A stretch of DNA of 8,554 nt from an uncultured Bacteroidota bacterium. GTDB taxonomy: Bacteria > Bacteroidota > Bacteroidia > Bacteroidales > CAIWKO01. Both the position numbers and the translations under genes were made by a program. The notes beneath the pieces were generated by a model. It searched no databases and was not told the origin of the DNA. It was given only the letters and a program-made list of their open reading frames with translations. Below, one piece after another: positions 4,107 through 8,554 of the stretch. Positions within the stretch are counted from its first letter, which is position 1. Every line of letters starts with the position of its first letter. The stretch covers positions 1 through 8,554 of the forward strand of contig CALGYY010000207.1 of NCBI GenBank assembly GCA_937934705.1. The letters are read 5' to 3'.

Positions 4107-6896
4107 TTAATGTGCCTCCAGCCAGTTCCGCCCTTCACTGATTTCTACTTCCAGACTGACCTTCATGGGATATGCGTTCTTCATTCTTTCCACAATCACA
4201 GGTTTAATTATTTCCAGTTCCTCAAGGGGCACATCAAAAACCAGTTCGTCGTGCACCTGCAGAACCATTTGCGTTTTTGCATTCATTTTACAGAGGTCTT
4301 CCCATATCCGTATCATGGCTATCTTTATGATATCCGCGGCGCTTCCCTGAATAGGAGCATTGATGGCATTGCGCTCTGCAAAACTCCTGATGTTGGCGTT
4401 CCCCGAGTGTATGTCTTTCAGATACCGCCTGCGTCCCAGTATGGTTTCCACGTATAAATGATCACGGGCGAAGGCTATCTGTGCGTCCATATACGACCGA
4501 ATGGCAGGATATTTTTCGAAATACTGTGCAATGATGTCAGCGGCCTCACGCCTTGGAATATGCAGTCTTTCGCTTAAACCAAAAGCAGAAATGCCGTAAA
4601 TGATCCCGAAGTTGACCGTTTTCGCATTTCTCCGGAGGTCTTTGGTGACCTCTTCCAAAGCAATGCCGTAAACCCTGGCCGCAGTGGCTGTATGGATATC
4701 ATGCCCGTTCCTGAAATCCTCAAGCATTCGTTCCTCACCAGCCAGTGAAGCGATGATCCGTAGTTCAATCTGAGAATAGTCGGCAGAAACCAGCCGATGA
4801 TATTCATCGCGGGGCACGAACGCCCGGCGGATCTCCCTCCCCTTTTCTGTTCTGACAGGGATGTTCTGCAGGTTCGGGTTGTTGGAACTCAATCTTCCTG
4901 TAGAAGTGACGGCCTGGTTAAATGATGTGTGCAGGCGCTTGCTCACCGGACTCACCAGCGCGGGGAGGGCGTCGACATAAGTGGATTTTAATTTCGTGAG
5001 TTCACGATAATCCAGAATTTTCAGGATAATGGGGTGTTTGTCGGCGAGTTTAACAAGCACGTCCTCAGCGGTGGAATACTGCCTGGTCTGGGTTTTTTTG
5101 GGCTGCTCAGCAAGTTTAAGCCGCTCATACAAAACTTCTCCCATTTGTTTCGGGCTGGCAATATTGAATGAAACCCCGGCCAGTTCATGGATCTCTTTTT
5201 CAAGATTACGGATTTCTTCCTGCAATTGCCTTGAATATTCACCCAAAGCCTGTGTGTCAACCCGGATGCCTGCAAGTTCCATGGAACTCAGCACCCGGAT
5301 CAGAGGGACCTCAGTCTGGCAAAAAAGATCAGTTAATCCCTGCTCTTTGAGCAAAGGTTCAAAGACCTGCCTCAGCTGCCATGTAATGTCGGCATCTTCA
5401 CAGGCATATTCTTTTAGTGTTTCCGGCTCCACCATCAGCATGCTCATCTGATTGCGACCTTTTTTTCCGATCAGGGATTCGATGGGAACAGGTTCATAGT
5501 CCAGGTAATGGGCCGCCAGGTAATCCATATTGTGGCGCATTTCCGGTTGCAGGAGGTAATGTGCCAGCATGGTGTCAAACAAAGGCCCGCGAACGTCAAT
5601 GCCGTATTTCTTTAATATGCCCAGATCGAACTTCAGATTCTGACCGGTCTTCTCTATGCCTTCATCATCAAACAAGGGCTTCAGCAGGCGTAATATCCCG
5701 AAGGTTTTCTCGGTATTTTCAGACAGCGGTATAAAAAATGCTTCTCCTGCTTCCCGGCAAAACGATATACCCACCAGTTCAGCGGTATCGATATTTAATC
5801 CCGTTGTCTCCGTGTCGAAACAAAAGTGTCCGGCTTTCCTGAGTTCTTCAATAAGACTTGTGATTTCTTCTTCAGATGTCAGCGACTTATAATCATGGGG
5901 TGTGTTGCGGATGTTTTTTCTTCCCTCCGAAGAGGGGGGGGCAAATGGCAACTGTTCGTCTCCGAAGAGGGTCGCCTGCTGCTGCATTGCTTTGTTTTCA
6001 GTTTTATCCGCCTGCATCAGCCTGAGATCAGTGAAGATGCGTTGTGCGAGCGTCCTGAATTCCAGTTCTTCGAAAAGCTCCCGCAAGGCAGTCGGATCCG
6101 GAACCTGCCACTTCAGCGCTTCTTCATCAAAATCCACAGGCACATCCAGTATGATGGTGGCCAACTCCCTGGATTGCCGGGCCAGATCAGCATGGGTGAG
6201 CACCATGTTCCTGATCCGTTCATTGCTGATCTTATCCGCATTCTGGATGAGGTTCTCCACCGAACCAAACTGGGCCAGCAACTTCTTCGCCGTGACTTCA
6301 CCTACCCCCGGAATTCCCGGAATGTTATCGGAGGCATCGCCCATCAGGCCCAGCAAATCGATCATCTGTTCCGGATGGCTCAGGCTGTATTTTGCGCAGA
6401 CCTCCTGTATACCCATGATCTCGGGCTTGTCACCCATACGCGCGGGTTTGTACATGAACACTTTCTCAGTGACCAACTGTCCGAAGTCTTTGTCGGATGT
6501 CATCATGTATGAAACAAAACCTGCCTGCTCGGCTTTTCTTACCAGAGTTCCGATCACATCATCCGCTTCATAACCGTCCACAGCCAGTACCGGAATGTTG
6601 AATGCTTCAATCAACTTCACGATATAAGGGATGGAGATGGAAAGATCTTCCGGCATTTCCTGCCGGTTGGCCTTGTACTCAATGAAGCCTTCGCGACGCA
6701 GGGTCGGCGCCATGGTGTCGAAGGCCACGCCGATGTGGGTCGGTTTTTCTTTTTTCAGTACATCCCAGAGGGTATTGGCAAAACCCAGAACAGCAGAAGT
6801 ATTCAGTCCCTTCGAATTGATTCTGGGGTTTTTATTCAATGCATAAAACGCCCTGTAGATCAATGCCATGGCGTCGAGTAAAAACAATTTCTTCAT
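4107..6896 (-). CDS. polA: DNA polymerase I, with active-site residues for 5'-3' exonuclease, 3'-5' exonuclease and polymerase
   Basis: The 929-residue enzyme removes RNA primers and fills gaps in repair and Okazaki-fragment maturation. The 5'-3' exonuclease domain (about 1-290) has YKANR, GYEADD at 108-113, TSDKD and the GDASDNIPGIPGVG region with its helix-hairpin-helix. A low-complexity linker (about 300-335) follows. The 3'-5' exonuclease domain (about 340-510) keeps its catalytic residues: D361 and E363 in DTET, D424 in NLKFD, and Y497/D501 in YACED, so proofreading should be active. The polymerase domain has DYSQIELR (D706), the O-helix RRNAKTVNFGIIYG (K759, F763, Y767) and VHDELV (D883). 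The length equals that of the E. coli enzyme to within one residue, and it ends in the usual NWLEAH. The start is the ATG at 6896, at the family's usual MKKLFLLD position; GGAAG abuts it. A 124-bp gap separates it from the DUF58 gene upstream. All signs indicate a functional housekeeping gene. Confidence 0.97.
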   Translation of the reverse strand: MKKLFLLDAMALIYRAFYALNKNPRINSKGLNTSAVLGFANTLWDVLKKEKPTHIGVAFDTMAPTLRREGFIEYKANRQEMPEDLSISIPYIVKLIEAFNIPVLAVDGYEADDVIGTLVRKAEQAGFVSYMMTSDKDFGQLVTEKVFMYKPARMGDKPEIMGIQEVCAKYSLSHPEQMIDLLGLMGDASDNIPGIPGVGEVTAKKLLAQFGSVENLIQNADKISNERIRNMVLTHADLARQSRELATIILDVPVDFDEEALKWQVPDPTALRELFEELEFRTLAQRIFTDLRLMQADKTENKAMQQQATLFGDEQLPFAPPSSEGRKNIRNTPHDYKSLTSEEEITSLIEELRKAGHFCFDTETTGLNIDTAELVGISFCREAGEAFFIPLSENTEKTFGILRLLKPLFDDEGIEKTGQNLKFDLGILKKYGIDVRGPLFDTMLAHYLLQPEMRHNMDYLAAHYLDYEPVPIESLIGKKGRNQMSMLMVEPETLKEYACEDADITWQLRQVFEPLLKEQGLTDLFCQTEVPLIRVLSSMELAGIRVDTQALGEYSRQLQEEIRNLEKEIHELAGVSFNIASPKQMGEVLYERLKLAEQPKKTQTRQYSTAEDVLVKLADKHPIILKILDYRELTKLKSTYVDALPALVSPVSKRLHTSFNQAVTSTGRLSSNNPNLQNIPVRTEKGREIRRAFVPRDEYHRLVSADYSQIELRIIASLAGEERMLEDFRNGHDIHTATAARVYGIALEEVTKDLRRNAKTVNFGIIYGISAFGLSERLHIPRREAADIIAQYFEKYPAIRSYMDAQIAFARDHLYVETILGRRRYLKDIHSGNANIRSFAERNAINAPIQGSAADIIKIAMIRIWEDLCKMNAKTQMVLQVHDELVFDVPLEELEIIKPVIVERMKNAYPMKVSLEVEISEGRNWLEAH
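5920..5941 (-). repeat. C-tract and UUCG-capped hairpin inside the polA linker
   Basis: On the coding strand this reads as eight C, then TC TTCG GAGGG. CCCTC (5936-5932) and GAGGG (5927-5923) form a five-pair stem closed C-G around a TTCG tetraloop, which is an unusually stable RNA loop. It encodes the APPSSEGRK part of the linker between the two exonuclease domains, where extra sequence is tolerated. An 8-base homopolymer in a coding gene is a candidate slippage site. Similar GC-rich palindromes with TTCG loops recur in some Bacteroidota genomes (from memory), so it may be a copy of a dispersed element. Confidence 0.5.
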
Positions 6897-6922
6897 CTTC
6901 CGGCCTTCTTCATGTAATGGGG

Positions 6923-6930
6923 TAAAGTTA
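6923..6930 (-). promoter_or_regulatory. Possible -7 box for polA (weak)
   Basis: The minus strand has TAACTTTA 27 bp before the polA start, matching the Bacteroidota -7 consensus TAnnTTTG at all but the last base. No TTTG-type -33 element is found at the expected distance, so this is only a candidate. The rest of the 124-bp gap (6897-7020) shows no terminator with a clear T-tract for the DUF58 gene, so read-through into polA is also possible. Confidence 0.2.
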
Positions 6931-7020
6931 TGAAAATTTACACAGCTGTAATGAAAAGCCTGCGGATGACTTTAGCCGGAGATCAAAGTAAAGAAGAGAC
7001 GCCCTTATCCGTCGGGGAGA

Positions 7021-7950
7021 TCAGAACAAACGGGCCCGTTTCAGCAGGAAAGGTACAATAAGCTGTTCGAAGCCGGATTGAATATCGGCTTCCACAAAAT
7101 CAATACGGTACTGCATACATCTTATTTTCAGCGTATCGCGATATTTACGCATGGCTTCGACATACTGCTGTCTTACTTCAGAAGGCTGAAGTTTCAGCTC
7201 TTCACCGCTTTCCATATCAACAAACTTATAGGGTCTGTTGTCAAAACTGAAGTTGAATTCATACTGATGGTCATTCACGTGAAAGAGAATAACCTCATGC
7301 TTGTTGTGCCTGAGATGCTGAAGTGCGGCAAACAACTCGTCTTCGTCCGTTCCATGATCCATCATATCACTGAAAACAACCACCAGGCTCCTCTTGTGAA
7401 TCTTATCGGCGATCTCATGCAAAGCTGAGGCTGCCATGGTCGGCCTTTTGACAGAGGGGTCGTAGGCGTGCAGCACCTTTTCCATTTCATGAAAAAGGAG
7501 TTTATGATGGACAGAAGATGACCTGGCCGCGGTCTGCACTTCGACTTTGTCGCTGAAAATGCTCAGACCCACCGCATCCCTCTGTTTTTTAGCCAGAAAA
7601 GTCAGCACAGCCGCACAGTAAACGGAAAACAAAATTTTATTGGGGCGGTCCAAACCGGGTTTTTCGTGCGCCGGATAGTACATCGATGAGGAATTGTCAA
7701 TGACCAGCTGGCAGCGCAGGTTGGTCTCCTCCTCATATTTTTTAACGAACAGTTTGTCGCTCCTGCCGAAGAGTTTCCAGTCAATATGCTTGGTCGATTC
7801 ACCGGGATTGTATAAACGGTGTTCGGCAAATTCAACGGAGAAACCGTGAAAAGGGCTTTTATGCAGACCGGTAATAAATCCCTCAACCACCTGTCTGGCC
7901 AGCAGTTCAAGATAGGTGTACTGTTGTACGGTTTTAAGGTCGATCTCCAT
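7021..7950 (-). CDS. DUF58 family protein with vWA/MIDAS-type motif
   Basis: The protein has 309 residues. The hallmark DUF58 segment is YNPGESTKHIDWKLFGRSDKL at about 47-67, where a conserved Asp-Trp follows the basic stretch. Next comes a von Willebrand A-like half with DNSSSM at 85-90 (DxSxS, metal-ion adhesion site), T171 as a likely third-loop residue, and VVFSDMMD at 191-198. Such proteins are usually found with MoxR AAA+ ATPases and Bat-type vWA proteins and are thought to act in envelope stress or protein-complex assembly. No MoxR gene is in this window. No signal peptide or membrane segment is obvious, so it is probably cytoplasmic. I chose the ATG at 7950; an in-frame TTG two codons upstream (7956) is possible but less likely. 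The gap to trxA is about 70 bp without a clear promoter or terminator, so the two may be co-transcribed. Exact function is unknown. Confidence 0.9.
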   Translation of the reverse strand: MEIDLKTVQQYTYLELLARQVVEGFITGLHKSPFHGFSVEFAEHRLYNPGESTKHIDWKLFGRSDKLFVKKYEEETNLRCQLVIDNSSSMYYPAHEKPGLDRPNKILFSVYCAAVLTFLAKKQRDAVGLSIFSDKVEVQTAARSSSVHHKLLFHEMEKVLHAYDPSVKRPTMAASALHEIADKIHKRSLVVVFSDMMDHGTDEDELFAALQHLRHNKHEVILFHVNDHQYEFNFSFDNRPYKFVDMESGEELKLQPSEVRQQYVEAMRKYRDTLKIRCMQYRIDFVEADIQSGFEQLIVPFLLKRARLF

Positions 7951-8019
7951 GGACAAAAGACTTTAAGCTGAAGGCTTTTTAATAACGCTTTCAGTCAGCA
8001 ATTGTTTTGCAGTCATTCA

Positions 8020-8337
8020 CTAAAGCAAGGCTTCCAGCTTCTGCACCAGGGCACTTTTGGCGACTGCCCCGACCTGTTTGTCCTTTACTTCACCGTTTTT
8101 GATAAAAAGAACCGTGGGAATATTGCGGATCCCGAACCGGGCAGCCACACCGGGGCTGTTGTCCACATTCACCTTCCCGACCAGTGCTTTGCCTTCAAAT
8201 TCAACAGCCATTTGTTCGATCGACGGGCCGATCATGCGGCAGGGGCCGCACCATTCTGCCCAGAAATCAACAACCACCGGCTTGTCAGTGTTCATGACGA
8301 GCTCTTCGAAATTGGAATCGGTAAATTCTAATGCCAT
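8020..8337 (-). CDS. trxA: Thioredoxin
   Basis: This 105-residue single-domain thioredoxin is a cytoplasmic dithiol-disulfide reductase that recycles enzymes such as ribonucleotide reductase. The active site WAEWCGPC has the redox pair C30 and C33. D24 is the buried acid, and the cis-proline loop NIPTVLF has P74. The NG turn (81-82) and the C-terminal helix ending LEALL are typical. Length and motif spacing match the canonical family and there is no signal peptide. The start is the ATG at 8337, which gives the usual N-terminus, and a TAnnTTTG box lies 29 bp upstream. It is the first gene of the leftward series trxA, DUF58, polA. The four downstream lipoproteins are also Cys-rich, but they are exported, so a direct link to this cytoplasmic thioredoxin is not indicated. 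Confidence 0.96.
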   Translation of the reverse strand: MALEFTDSNFEELVMNTDKPVVVDFWAEWCGPCRMIGPSIEQMAVEFEGKALVGKVNVDNSPGVAARFGIRNIPTVLFIKNGEVKDKQVGAVAKSALVQKLEALL

Positions 8338-8366
8338 GTATGCAGGTATTATGATATTCGTTCAGA

Positions 8367-8374
8367 CAAAAATA
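8367..8374 (-). promoter_or_regulatory. Candidate trxA promoter, -7 box TATTTTTG
   Basis: On the minus strand TATTTTTG fits the Bacteroidota -7 consensus TAnnTTTG exactly, 29 bp before the trxA ATG, in an AT-rich stretch. A good -33 TTTG at 19-21 bp is lacking; the nearest TTTG copies are too close. It is a reasonable promoter for the trxA-led gene series but not a strong match overall. Confidence 0.4.
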
Positions 8375-8480
8375 CAAAACAAAATCGAATGATCGCTTTT
8401 ATGCCTGTGATTGCGTATTTCTCTTCAACTTCGCAACGGCACTGAGGATACGGGCTTCAGATGATCTTTTGCTTATCAAG

Positions 8481-8523
8481 GGTTCGGGAGTCCTCCGCTC
8501 CCGAACCTTTTTCTTTTTTTCTT
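8481..8523 (+). terminator. Strong intrinsic terminator oriented for + strand transcription
   Basis: GGTTCGGGAG (8481-8490) and CTCCCGAACC (8498-8507) form a perfect 10-bp stem with a 7-base loop, followed at once by a T-rich tract (8508-8523, interrupted by single C residues). Read on the minus strand, the hairpin is preceded by an A-tract and followed by CTTGATAAGC, so it would not work well in that direction. No + strand gene lies to its left within about 8 kb; every gene there is on the minus strand. The 143 bp between trxA and the hairpin (8338-8480) hold the trxA promoter region and nothing else I can support. Confidence 0.85.
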
Positions 8524-8554
8524 ATTGATTCAGGTAATATTGAGTATCAGGATC
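8522..8554 (-). CDS. Possible C-terminal end of a - strand gene entering from the right (partial)
   Basis: The minus strand reads DPDTQYYLNQ followed by TAA at 8524-8522. The composition is plausible for a protein end, and the position right beside a terminator hairpin is where a gene might stop, but ten codons cannot identify a protein. The gene, if real, begins outside the window. Confidence 0.25.
   Translation of the reverse strand, partial: DPDTQYYLNQ

Noticed and set aside
5826..6573. Two long + strand open frames (223 and 228 codons) opposite the 5' third of polA
   Set aside because: They are antisense to a clearly conserved polA exonuclease region; the translations show no family pattern and overlap each other in different frames.
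6938..6951. Short inverted repeat TTACA-CAGC-TGTAA upstream of polA, considered as an operator
   Set aside because: Five-base arms in AT-rich intergenic DNA are expected by chance and there is no second copy.
6996..7011. Weak hairpin GACG/CGTC after the DUF58 stop, followed by a pyrimidine-rich stretch on the minus strand
   Set aside because: A four-pair stem with an 8-base loop and a mixed C/T tract is too weak to call a terminator.
6978..7023. Direct repeat GGAGATCA at 6978 and 7016
   Set aside because: Eight bases, two copies, one overlapping the DUF58 stop; not significant without conservation.
8399..8521. A - strand open stretch of about 40 codons between the possible right-edge gene and trxA, ending TQSQA-stop
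   Set aside because: It has no ATG, runs through the terminator hairpin and an A-tract (poly-Lys), and has only a TTG as possible start; most likely chance.

Overview
The window looks like chromosomal DNA of a member of the Bacteroidota, probably Bacteroidales or a relative. The reasons are the DnaE, PolA, DUF58 and thioredoxin sequence types, the weak or absent Shine-Dalgarno sites, a TAnnTTTG-type promoter box upstream of trxA, and four lipoprotein signal peptides. This placement rests on family recognition by eye, not on a search.

Layout, left to right. The 3' end of dnaE (replicative DNA polymerase III alpha) enters on the + strand and stops at 393. All other confident genes are on the - strand. 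In their direction of transcription they are trxA (8337-8020), a DUF58/vWA-fold protein (7950-7021), polA (6896-4107), four tandem paralogous lipoproteins (A 4080-3448, B 3379-2771, C 2760-2131, D 2124-1495) and a radical SAM/SPASM enzyme (1486-377). The radical SAM stop codon overlaps the dnaE stop by 17 bp, tail to tail. At the right edge there is a strong intrinsic terminator oriented for + strand transcription, and what may be the last ten codons of another - strand gene.

The unusual part is 377-4080. The four paralogues have about 180-residue mature domains that I do not recognise. They share an invariant GAMCY motif, a CPxCG motif, a CR dipeptide and a later CxxC, giving six core cysteines. 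The genes are packed 6-10 bp apart (68 bp between A and B) and end in a complete SPASM-type radical SAM gene 8 bp downstream. The economical reading is one operon in which the radical SAM enzyme modifies, or helps mature, the four Cys-rich lipoproteins. That is an inference from context. The operon sits 26 bp behind polA and may be partly co-transcribed with it.

The dnaE/radical SAM overlap, the + oriented terminator at 8481 with no + gene to serve, and the separation of dnaE from trxA (neighbours in some Bacteroidales, from memory) can all be explained by one past inversion of roughly 394-8480. Undoing it would place trxA behind dnaE and the terminator behind the radical SAM gene. The remaining genes (polA, DUF58, trxA) look intact and ordinary, apart from a C-tract plus UUCG hairpin in the polA interdomain linker.
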